Notes under the pieces: model-generated
What the model was told of the DNA's origin: nothing
The model's database searches: none
The model's input: only the letters and a program-made list of their open reading frames with translations
Made by a program: the position numbers and the translations under genes
NCBI GenBank assembly: GCA_002919115.1
Contig: PKER01000267.1
Location: 1-7,230 of the forward strand
DNA: 7,230 nucleotides
Direction of reading: 5' to 3'
Source: a bacterium
GTDB taxonomy: Bacteria > Actinomycetota > Thermoleophilia > Solirubrobacterales > 70-9
Shown here: piece after piece, positions 1 to 5,176 of the stretch
Position numbering within the stretch: the first letter of the stretch is position 1
Layout: each line of letters begins with the position of its first letter

Positions 1-244
1 CGACGGGCTCGTCGAGCGCCGCGAGGAGGTGCTCGACACCGGGCTCGAGCGGTTGCGCGCCGCCGCCGCCAAGGGCCCGCTCGAGCCGGACGCGCTCTGC
101 GCCCACCTCGTCACGGCGCTCGTGCCCGGCGGCGGGAGCGAGGACGACGTCGCCGTCGTCGCGGCGCGGCCGCTGCCTACCCGCGACGCGAGCGCTGGCG
201 CTCCAGCTCCTCCACGAGCAGCTTCGCGTGGAGGGCCGAGATGA
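1..244 (+). CDS. C-terminal end of a PP2C/SpoIIE-type serine/threonine phosphatase (5' truncated by window edge)
   Basis: The frame is open from base 2 to a TGA at 242-244, giving 80 visible residues. It begins DGLVERREEVLDTGLERLR and later has GGGSEDDVAVVAARPLP. The DGLVERR element and the EDDVAVVA element some 50 residues later are the last two conserved blocks of PP2C-like SpoIIE/RsbU phosphatases, whose aspartates bind the catalytic metal pair. Such proteins usually dephosphorylate anti-anti-sigma factors or act after GAF/PAS sensor domains in actinobacteria; the sensor part lies outside the window. About 22 residues after the last motif are low-complexity Ala/Pro/Arg, and this tail overlaps the 3' end of the convergent MerR-like gene by 68 bases. 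Family assignment is fairly sure; the role is not determinable here. Confidence 0.75.
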   Translation, partial: DGLVERREEVLDTGLERLRAAAAKGPLEPDALCAHLVTALVPGGGSEDDVAVVAARPLPTRDASAGAPAPPRAASRGGPR

Positions 245-872
245 GGTCGTTGAGCGGCTCGGCGCCGGAGGCGACGAGCTCGGCGGCGTGCTCGGGCGGC
301 ATCTCGCCGGCGAGGCGCTCCATGATGACCTTGATCTCCTCGCGGACGAGCTCCTCGAGCGCGCGCTTGTAGCGGAGCGTGTCGTAGACGGTGAAGCCGA
401 TCCGCTCGTCGTAGCCGCCGGCGCGGAAGCGGCTGATCGCCTCGACGATCTTCACGTCGTTGGGGCCGTAGCCGCGCGAGTTCGGCGACAGGATGCCGAG
501 CTCCTCGAGCCGGTCGAGCACCTCGCGCGGGACGTCGTAGCGACGGCCGATCTCGGCCGCGGACACCCGCTTGCGCTCGCCCTCGAGCGCGCGCTCGAGG
601 ATGCGGTCCTCGAGCTCGACGAGCGCCCGCACCCGCTCCGGGTCCTCGTCGAGCATCGCCTTGATGACCCGCAGCGGCATGAAGCGCTCCTCCTGGAGCT
701 GCTTGATGAGCTTGATGCGGTCGACGAACTCCGGCGGGTAGTACGCCATGTTGCGCGACGTCCGCACGGGCTCGGGCAGCAGCCCCTCGCGGAGGTAGTG
801 CTTGATCGTGCCGGCGCTGACGCCCGATGCCTCCGCAAGCTCGCGCATCTTGAGGAGGCCCTTCTTCGCCAT
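177..872 (-). CDS. MerR-family transcriptional regulator with a second MerR-like DNA-binding domain
   Basis: 231 residues from the ATG at 872-870. Residues 8-30 (MRELAEASGVSAGTIKHYLREGLL) are the MerR helix-turn-helix, followed by a wing near NMAYYPPEFVDRI (41-53) and a helical linker. Residues 103-150 (from VSAAEIGRRYDVPREVLDRL to AISRFR) look like a second degenerate MerR winged-helix unit, then a helical C-terminus. There are no cysteines, so a thiol-based metal sensor is unlikely; a CoA-ester or organic effector is an inference from the neighbours. The start codon shares one base with the TGA of the upstream CoA-transferase gene (TGATG), suggesting translational coupling and control of its own operon. 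A GGAGG lies at 899-895, rather far from this ATG; a second in-frame ATG (codon 9, at 848) is an alternative start. The longer open frame upstream of 872 is out-of-frame reading of the CoA-transferase gene. Confidence 0.88.
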   Translation of the reverse strand: MAKKGLLKMRELAEASGVSAGTIKHYLREGLLPEPVRTSRNMAYYPPEFVDRIKLIKQLQEERFMPLRVIKAMLDEDPERVRALVELEDRILERALEGERKRVSAAEIGRRYDVPREVLDRLEELGILSPNSRGYGPNDVKIVEAISRFRAGGYDERIGFTVYDTLRYKRALEELVREEIKVIMERLAGEMPPEHAAELVASGAEPLNDLISALHAKLLVEELERQRSRRG

Positions 873-2104
873 CAGGCCATGAACGTCCCGGTCGCCTCCG
901 TCGCCGGGCCCGCGACGGCCCCGGCCTCCATGAGCTGCGCGATCTCGTCGTCGCCGTAGCCGGCCTCGCGCAGCACCTCCTCGGTGTGCTCGCCGAGCAC
1001 CGGGCCGGGCGCGCGGACGGCGCCCGGGGTGCGCGACAGCTTCACCGGCACGCCGAGCTGGCGGACGCCGCCGGTGCCGGGCTGGTCGAGCTCGACCACC
1101 ATCTCGCGCGCGCGGACGAGCTCGGAGTCGAGCGCCTCGTCGAGGTCGAGGATCGGCTCGATGCAGCAGTCGTGCTCGTCGTTGAACGCCTTCCACTCGG
1201 CGCGGGTGCGCTCGCGGAAGACCGCGGCGATCTGCGCGTGGCCCTCCGAGCCGGGCGGCGCGAACTGGTGCTCGACGAGGTCGGGGCGCCCGACGCCCTC
1301 GCAGAACGCGCGCCAGAACTTGGGCTCGAGCGCGCCGCAGCTCACCCAGCCGTCGGCGGCCTCGTACGGCAGGTAACAGGCGATGCCGCCGTTCAGCGGC
1401 TCGGTGCCGCGCCGCGGCACGCGCCCGTCGCAGAGGTACTGCGCAGCGGCCATCGCGAGCCAGGAGAGGGCGCCGTCGGTCATCGAGACGTCGACGTACT
1501 GGCCCTCGCCGGTGCGCTCGCGCCGCATGAGCGCGGCCAGCACGCCGAACGCGGCCATGAGCGCGCCGCCGCCGAGGTCGGCGATCTGCCCGGCGGCCTG
1601 CACGGGCGGCCCGTCCGCCTGCCCGGTGAGGCCGAGCAGCCCGGCGAGCGCGAGGTAGTTGGTGTCGTGGCCCGCGCGGTCGCGGTTGGGGCCGGTCTGC
1701 CCGTAGCCGGTGATCGAGCACATGACCAGCCGCGGGTTGAGCTCATGCAGGGTCGCCCAGCCGCAGCCGAGCCGGTCGAGCACGCCGGGGCGGAAGCTCT
1801 CCAGCACGACGTCGGCGTCGCGCGCCAGGCGCAGGAACGCCTCGCGGCCCGCGTCGCTTTTCAGGTCGAGGCGGATCGAGCGCTTGCCGCGGTTGAGCGC
1901 GAGGTAGAGGGCCGAGCGCGTGCCGAGCCGGTCCTGCTCCTCCGAGCCGTAGTACGGCGGCGACCAGCGGATGTAGTCGCCGGCCTTGGTGTCCTCGACC
2001 TTGATCACGTCCGCGCCCGCGTCGGCGAAGAGCAGCGAGCAGAACCCGCCGGGCAGAAGGCGCGTCAGGTCGAGGACGCGGATGCCCTCGAGCGCCCCGC
2101 TCAT
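872..2104 (-). CDS. Family III CoA-transferase / alpha-methylacyl-CoA racemase-like protein (CaiB/BaiF superfamily)
   Basis: 410 residues, a typical length for the family, starting MSGALEGIRVLDLTRLLPGG with the usual N-terminal beta strand and the ADVIKVED motif at 31-38. NRGKRSIRLDLK (71-82), DVVLESFRPGVLDRLG (98-113) and GYGQTGPNRDRAGHD (133-147) are family hallmarks. Known for mycobacterial alpha-methylacyl-CoA racemase: His126, Asp156 and Glu241 are catalytic. Here H146, D176 (in QIADLGGG) and E260 (in GALEPKF) match with spacings of 30 and 84, against 30 and 85 in the racemase, so a racemase that epimerises 2-methyl-branched acyl-CoAs is favoured. The same Asp is the covalent nucleophile of true CoA-transferases, so CoA transfer between acids remains possible. 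The ATG overlaps the TGA of the DUF849 gene as ATGA, and no strong ribosome-binding site is seen, which fits translational coupling. Confidence 0.92.
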   Translation of the reverse strand: MSGALEGIRVLDLTRLLPGGFCSLLFADAGADVIKVEDTKAGDYIRWSPPYYGSEEQDRLGTRSALYLALNRGKRSIRLDLKSDAGREAFLRLARDADVVLESFRPGVLDRLGCGWATLHELNPRLVMCSITGYGQTGPNRDRAGHDTNYLALAGLLGLTGQADGPPVQAAGQIADLGGGALMAAFGVLAALMRRERTGEGQYVDVSMTDGALSWLAMAAAQYLCDGRVPRRGTEPLNGGIACYLPYEAADGWVSCGALEPKFWRAFCEGVGRPDLVEHQFAPPGSEGHAQIAAVFRERTRAEWKAFNDEHDCCIEPILDLDEALDSELVRAREMVVELDQPGTGGVRQLGVPVKLSRTPGAVRAPGPVLGEHTEEVLREAGYGDDEIAQLMEAGAVAGPATEATGTFMA

Positions 2105-3012
2105 GACGCAGGCGAGCCCGTGAGCGCCCTCGTGCGCGGGGCCAGCCCGAGCAGCTCGCGCGCCTCCGCGAAGGTGGCGACGCGGCGGCCGACGTCCTCG
2201 GCCATCTGCCGCGCCTTGGCGATCAAATCGCCGTTCGAGCGCGCCATCTCGCCGTTCGGGAGGTACAGGTTGTCCTCAAGGCCGGCGCGGACGTTCCCGC
2301 CCAGGGCGAGCCCGGCGGCGAGCAGCTTCCACTGGTCGCGCGAGATCCCGATCACCTGCCAGTTGGCGCCGCGCTCGGGCCCGTCCGGGATCTGCTCGGC
2401 CATGAGCTCGACGTTGCGCGGCGTCGGCCGGATGCCGCCGACCACGCCCATCACCAGCGAGACCTGATGCGGCGCGGAGATCAGCCCCATGTCGATCAGC
2501 GGGTCGAGGCTCGCGACGTGGCCCGCGTCGAAGCACTCGTGCTCGGGCTTGATCCCGAGCTCCTTCATCGCGGTCAAAAGCTCGATGATCGTGTCGAAGG
2601 AGTTCTCGAACACCGCCTTGAAGACGAAGTCGCGACGGCGGCACGAGTACTTCGCGTAGTTCATCGAGCCCATGTTGAGCGCGGCGACGTCGGGCGTCAG
2701 CTCGCGCAGGTACGCGATGCGCTTCTCGACCGGGATCCCTATCGCCCCCGTCGAGTAGTTGATGATCACCTCGTCGCCGACCTCGTCGATGATCGCCTGC
2801 GTGATCGCCCGGAAGTCCTCGACCTCGAACGAGGGCGTGCCGTCGGGCTTGCGGGCGTGGATGTGGATCTGCGTCGCGCCCTCGTCCACGGCCCGCCGCG
2901 CCTCGGCCGCGTACTCCTCGGGCGTGTAGGGGATGGCCGGGCACTGGTCCCGGTTGGCGATCACGCCGCTGATCGAGCAGCTGATGATCACGGGGTCGTC
3001 GAACGAGCTCAT
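2101..3012 (-). CDS. Beta-keto acid cleavage enzyme (BKACE, DUF849; Kce-like)
   Basis: 303 residues from the ATG at 3012-3010. Known of the family: a zinc TIM barrel condenses a beta-keto acid with acetyl-CoA and cleaves it to acetoacetate plus a new acyl-CoA, as in 3-keto-5-aminohexanoate cleavage of lysine fermentation. Visible: PVIISCSISG near the N-terminus, the zinc ligands in QIHIHARKPDG (H50, H52), NYSTGA (85-90), NMGSMN (113-118), SLVMGVVGGI (185-194) and GNVRAGLEDNLYLP (239-252), whose E246 should be the third zinc ligand. The substrate cannot be told from sequence. The frame stays open upstream to an ATG at 3054, but those 14 codons are heptamer-repeat sequence and begin beyond the array, so I take 3012. 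GGGAG at 3026-3022, inside the repeat array, lies 9 bases before this ATG. The 3' end overlaps the CoA-transferase gene by 4 bases. Confidence 0.93.
   Translation of the reverse strand: MSSFDDPVIISCSISGVIANRDQCPAIPYTPEEYAAEARRAVDEGATQIHIHARKPDGTPSFEVEDFRAITQAIIDEVGDEVIINYSTGAIGIPVEKRIAYLRELTPDVAALNMGSMNYAKYSCRRRDFVFKAVFENSFDTIIELLTAMKELGIKPEHECFDAGHVASLDPLIDMGLISAPHQVSLVMGVVGGIRPTPRNVELMAEQIPDGPERGANWQVIGISRDQWKLLAAGLALGGNVRAGLEDNLYLPNGEMARSNGDLIAKARQMAEDVGRRVATFAEARELLGLAPRTRALTGSPAS
3006..3012. repeat. Left copy of flanking direct repeat AGCTCAT
   Basis: AGCTCAT here is the first seven bases of the BKACE coding sequence (ATGAGCT read on the minus strand). It recurs at 3497-3503, on the other side of the four-helix-bundle unit. 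Candidate target-site duplication. Confidence 0.45.
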
Positions 3013-3015
3013 CGG

Positions 3016-3047
3016 TTCAGGCTCCCAGCTGCCAGCTCCCAGCTGCC
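3016..3047. repeat. Heptamer array 1 (left end, AGCTNCC orientation)
   Basis: After TTCAG (3016-3020), whose last G begins the first unit, four 7-base units follow: 3020-3026 (GGCTCCC), 3027-3033 (AGCTGCC), 3034-3040 (AGCTCCC) and 3041-3047 (AGCTGCC). They fill the space between the BKACE start codon and the four-helix-bundle gene leader. Bases 3027-3042 are exactly complementary to 3471-3486 in array 2; extending outward to 3020 gives 21 of 23 matching. The same TTCAG followed by (G)CTCCCAGC marks the left edge of array 3 at 5090. Confidence 0.9.
3022..3026 (-). promoter_or_regulatory. Repeat-borne ribosome binding site of the BKACE gene
   Basis: GGGAG on the minus strand, 9 bases before the ATG at 3012, is part of the outermost heptamer of array 1. 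It is the only Shine-Dalgarno-like string near this start and supports choosing 3012 over 3054. Function is inferred from position. Confidence 0.5.
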
Positions 3048-3104
3048 AGACCATTTGGCTCGCAGGCAGGGGGAGAATTCGAGGGCTCCACGCCTTCTGC
3101 CAGT

Positions 3105-3449
3105 GTGGGCGACTTCCGCAATCTGGACGTCTACCGGCGCTACATAGCCCTCTCGGACGCAGCTCACGCGGTAGCGGCGCGCATGGAGAGCTTCGAACGC
3201 TGGACGCTCGGAGTCCAGCTGGTGCGCGCGGTTGACTCGATCGGCGCGAACATAGCCGAGGGATACGGACGAGAAAGCGACGCCGACCGAGCCCGCTTTC
3301 TGATCATGGCCAGGGGCTCCCTCAACGAAGCCGAGCATTGGCGCGAGCGCGCCATCTCTCGAGGCCTCTGCGACTCGGCCCTCTATGCAGAAATCAAAGA
3401 GATCGGCCGAATGCTGAACGGCCTTCTCAAGGCACTCCGTCCCACCTAG
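3105..3449 (+). CDS. Four-helix-bundle protein, 23S rRNA intervening-sequence protein/Avd-like family
   Basis: 114 residues, GTG start at 3105, TAG stop. The N-terminus (DFRNLDVYRRYIALSDAAHAV) and the core GVQLVRAVDSIGANIAEGYG (36-55) followed by FLIMARGSLNEAEHW (65-79) are hallmarks of the small basic four-helix-bundle family that includes proteins encoded in 23S rRNA intervening sequences and the Avd accessory proteins of diversity-generating retroelements. Known relatives form pentameric barrels that can bind nucleic acid; the function of stand-alone members is not established. No reverse transcriptase, template repeat or rRNA is nearby. By my hand count 27 of 114 codons end in A or T, including two ATA codons and an AAA, far more than in the neighbours, suggesting transfer. 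No good ribosome-binding site lies just before the GTG; the purine-rich stretches at 3068-3075 and 3081-3085 are 20-30 bases away, so the exact start is uncertain. Confidence 0.88.
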   Translation: MGDFRNLDVYRRYIALSDAAHAVAARMESFERWTLGVQLVRAVDSIGANIAEGYGRESDADRARFLIMARGSLNEAEHWRERAISRGLCDSALYAEIKEIGRMLNGLLKALRPT

Positions 3450-3470
3450 CTCGCCGTTTGCAGCCGCTGA

Positions 3471-3500
3471 CTGGGAGCTGGCAGCTGGTAGCTGGTAGCT
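3471..3500. repeat. Heptamer array 2 (right end, GGNAGCT orientation)
   Basis: Units 3473-3479 (GGGAGCT), 3480-3486 (GGCAGCT), 3487-3493 and 3494-3500 (both GGTAGCT), preceded by CT. These are the reverse complement of the array 1 type, making the two arrays inverted ends around the four-helix-bundle gene. The last T of the array is the first base, on this strand, of the carboxyltransferase stop codon (3500-3502). Bases 3450-3470, between the gene's TAG and the array, hold nothing recognisable. Confidence 0.9.
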
Positions 3501-3503
3501 CAT
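3497..3503. repeat. Right copy of flanking direct repeat AGCTCAT
   Basis: Covers the carboxyltransferase stop codon (ATGA on the minus strand) and merges with the last heptamer of array 2. It matches 3006-3012. CCGG follows two bases later here, and CGG follows directly at the left copy, so the similarity extends slightly past the seven bases. Confidence 0.45.
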
Positions 3504-5089
3504 ACCGGCATCACCCCATGCTTCTTCCACGGCCGCTCGACCCGCTTGCCCTTCGCCATGCGCAGGGCGGCGATGATGCGCGGGCGGGTCTCGCGGGGGT
3601 CGATGATGTCGTCGATCATCGCGTTGCCCGCCGCGATGTAGGGGTCGATGACCTTGCGGACCTCGTCGAGCATCGCCTGTCGGGTCGCCTCCGGGTCGTC
3701 GGAGGCCTCGATCGCCGAGCGGCCGATGATGTTGACCGCGCCCTCGGGGCCCATCACCGAGATCTCGGCCGAGGGCCAGGCGTAGATCTGGTCGGGCTCG
3801 TACGCGGCGCCGTTCATGACGTAGTAGCCGGCGCCGTAGGCCTTGCGGATCACGACCGTCACCTTGGGGACGGTGGCGCGCGAGACGGCGTAGAGCATCT
3901 TCGCCCCGTGGCGGATGATCCCGGCGTGCTCGACCTGCGAGCCGACCATGAAGCCGGGCACGTCCTGCAGGAAGACGAGCGGGATGTTGAAGGCGTCGCA
4001 GAGGTTGATGAAGCGCGCAGCCTTGTCGGCCGAGTCGTTCTCGAGGATCCCGCCGAGGTGCTTGGGCTGGTTGGCGACGACGCCGACGGGCTGTCCGCCG
4101 AAGCGCGCGAGGCAGGTGATGATCGAACGCGCCCACTTGGGCTTGATGTCGAGGATCTCGCCGTCGTCGACGATCTCGCGGATCACCTCGTACATGTCGT
4201 AGGGCTGACGCGAGGACTCGGGGACGATGTCCAGCAGGCGCTCGGACATGCGGTCCTCGGGGTCGTCCGTCGGGCGCACCGGGGGCTGCTCCTCGCAGTT
4301 CGCCGGGAAGTACGAGAGGTAGCGCTTGACGACCTCGATGCACTCGCGGTCGTCCTTCACCTCGAGGTCGCCCACCCCCGACTTGCGGCAGTGGACCTTC
4401 GCGCCGCCCAGGTCCTCCATCGAGATGTCCTCGCCGGTGACGGCCTTGACCAGGTGCGGGCCGGCGAGCGCCATCGCGCCCTGGCCGACGACCATCGGCA
4501 CGAAGTCCGCGAGGCCGGGGATGTAGGCGGTGCCGGCCGCGCAGGGGCCCATCATCGCCGCCACCAGCGGCACGGCCCCGGACATCTCCACCTCCTCGCG
4601 GAAGAGGTGGCCGGAGCCGGCGAACAGCGAGCCCGCGGCCTCCTGGATGCGCGCCCCGGCCGAGTCGAGCAGCCAGATCATCGGCATGCGCTGCTTGAGG
4701 GCCATCTCGCGCAGGCGGGCGACCTTGATCTCGCCGGTCATGCCCATCGAGCCGGCCATGACGGTGAAGTCGTAGGCGGCGATCGCGCACGGGCGGCCGT
4801 CGACGTGGCCCCAGCCGGTGATCACGCCGTCGGCGGGCGCGTCCTTGCCCTCCATCGCGCGCTGCGAGAAGTGCGGCCGCGCGTGGATGCCGATCTCGAC
4901 GAAGGTCCCCTCGTCGACGAGCAGGTCGATGCGCTCGCGCGCGGTCAGCTTGCCGCGCTCGTGCTGCTTGGCGATCTTCTCCGGGCCGCCGCCGAGCTTG
5001 GCGCGCTCGCGCCGCTCGTGCAGGTCGCGCACCAACGCGTGCATTCCGGTGGCGTCGGGTGCTTCGTTCGTGTGTTCTGACTCAGCCAT
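3500..5089 (-). CDS. Acyl-CoA carboxylase carboxyltransferase (beta) subunit, propionyl/methylmalonyl-CoA carboxylase-like
   Basis: 529 residues from the ATG at 5089, the usual length for AccD/PccB-type subunits that move a carboxyl group from biotin to an acyl-CoA. Seen: KQHERGKLTARERIDLLVDEG (41-61), DGVITGWGHVDGRP (87-100), the first oxyanion-hole region LLDSAGARIQEAAGS (140-154), FLQDVPGFMVGSQVEHAG (373-390), the second oxyanion-hole region KAYGAGYYVMNGA (416-428) and WPSAEISVMGPEGAVNI (438-454). At the position of PccB Asp422, which sets acyl preference in Streptomyces, there is Tyr423, so propionyl-CoA should not be assumed as substrate; methylcrotonyl-type enzymes also carry GAG here. 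The biotin carboxylase/BCCP partner is not in the window. GGGAG of the heptamer array lies 5 bases before the ATG. An open extension upstream to 5143 is repeat sequence and is rejected. Confidence 0.95.
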   Translation of the reverse strand: MAESEHTNEAPDATGMHALVRDLHERRERAKLGGGPEKIAKQHERGKLTARERIDLLVDEGTFVEIGIHARPHFSQRAMEGKDAPADGVITGWGHVDGRPCAIAAYDFTVMAGSMGMTGEIKVARLREMALKQRMPMIWLLDSAGARIQEAAGSLFAGSGHLFREEVEMSGAVPLVAAMMGPCAAGTAYIPGLADFVPMVVGQGAMALAGPHLVKAVTGEDISMEDLGGAKVHCRKSGVGDLEVKDDRECIEVVKRYLSYFPANCEEQPPVRPTDDPEDRMSERLLDIVPESSRQPYDMYEVIREIVDDGEILDIKPKWARSIITCLARFGGQPVGVVANQPKHLGGILENDSADKAARFINLCDAFNIPLVFLQDVPGFMVGSQVEHAGIIRHGAKMLYAVSRATVPKVTVVIRKAYGAGYYVMNGAAYEPDQIYAWPSAEISVMGPEGAVNIIGRSAIEASDDPEATRQAMLDEVRKVIDPYIAAGNAMIDDIIDPRETRPRIIAALRMAKGKRVERPWKKHGVMPV

Positions 5090-5094
5090 TTCAG

Positions 5095-5099
5095 CTCCC
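5095..5099 (-). promoter_or_regulatory. Repeat-borne ribosome binding site of the carboxyltransferase gene
   Basis: GGGAG on the minus strand, followed by CTGAA and then the ATG at 5089, gives 5 bases of spacing. It is the first heptamer of array 3. The BKACE gene has the same arrangement (GGGAG, then CCTGAACCG, then ATG), so the repeat edge appears to supply the translation signal at both junctions. Confidence 0.55.
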
Positions 5100-5144
5100 A
5101 GCCACCAGCTTCCAGCGGCCAGCTTCCGGCGTCCAGGGCCCACC

Positions 5145-5176
5145 AGCTGACAGCTGGCCGCTGGCAGCTGTCAGCT
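5145..5176 (-). other. Perfect 12-bp hairpin just downstream of the crotonase stop codon
   Basis: AGCTGACAGCTG (5145-5156) and CAGCTGTCAGCT (5165-5176) are exact reverse complements around an 8-base loop (5157-5164). In the operon transcript the stem starts within the crotonase stop region. There is no U-tract after it, so a classical terminator is unlikely; it could stabilise the crotonase message or mark an RNase processing site. It arises within array 3 from oppositely oriented heptamers. Confidence 0.7.

Larger units (their letters stand above)
3016..3500 (+). mobile_element. Putative insertion: four-helix-bundle gene between inverted heptamer arrays
   Basis: A unit of about 485 bases interrupts an otherwise tightly packed minus-strand operon. 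It has inverted terminal arrays of a 7-base repeat (array 1 and array 2), a single small gene in the opposite orientation to the operon, and different codon usage. The flanks carry the direct repeat AGCTCAT at 3006-3012 and 3497-3503, the latter overlapping the last array unit. Extended comparison is AGCTCAT then CGG on the left and AGCTCAT then ACCGG on the right. There is no transposase, recombinase or reverse transcriptase, so it would need help in trans. Calling it mobile is inference from the symmetry, the flanking repeat and the gene-less relative at 5090-5179. Alternatively, it may be two independently grown intergenic repeat arrays around a captured gene. Confidence 0.55.

Noticed and set aside
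986..2467. Long plus-strand open frame antisense to the CoA-transferase and BKACE genes
   Set aside because: Low-complexity Arg/Ala/Val/Leu-rich shadow typical of GC-rich DNA, with no recognisable domain.
3013..3054. N-terminal extension of the BKACE protein starting at ATG 3054
   Set aside because: The 14 extra codons are heptamer-array sequence, not conserved BKACE sequence; a ribosome-binding site and a natural family start fit 3012.
3016..3500. Diversity-generating retroelement
   Set aside because: The small protein resembles Avd, but no reverse transcriptase, template/variable repeat pair or target gene is present.
3009..4790. Minus-strand open frame running through the four-helix-bundle region into the carboxyltransferase
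   Set aside because: Out-of-frame shadow of the carboxyltransferase, then antisense of the four-helix-bundle gene.
3338..5080. Long plus-strand open frame antisense to the carboxyltransferase
   Set aside because: Shadow frame rich in Asp/Val/Leu/Arg, running opposite a clear carboxyltransferase; no conserved motif.
5090..5143. N-terminal extension of the carboxyltransferase to 5143
   Set aside because: The added residues are translated heptamer repeat; GGGAG stands 5 bases before the ATG at 5089.
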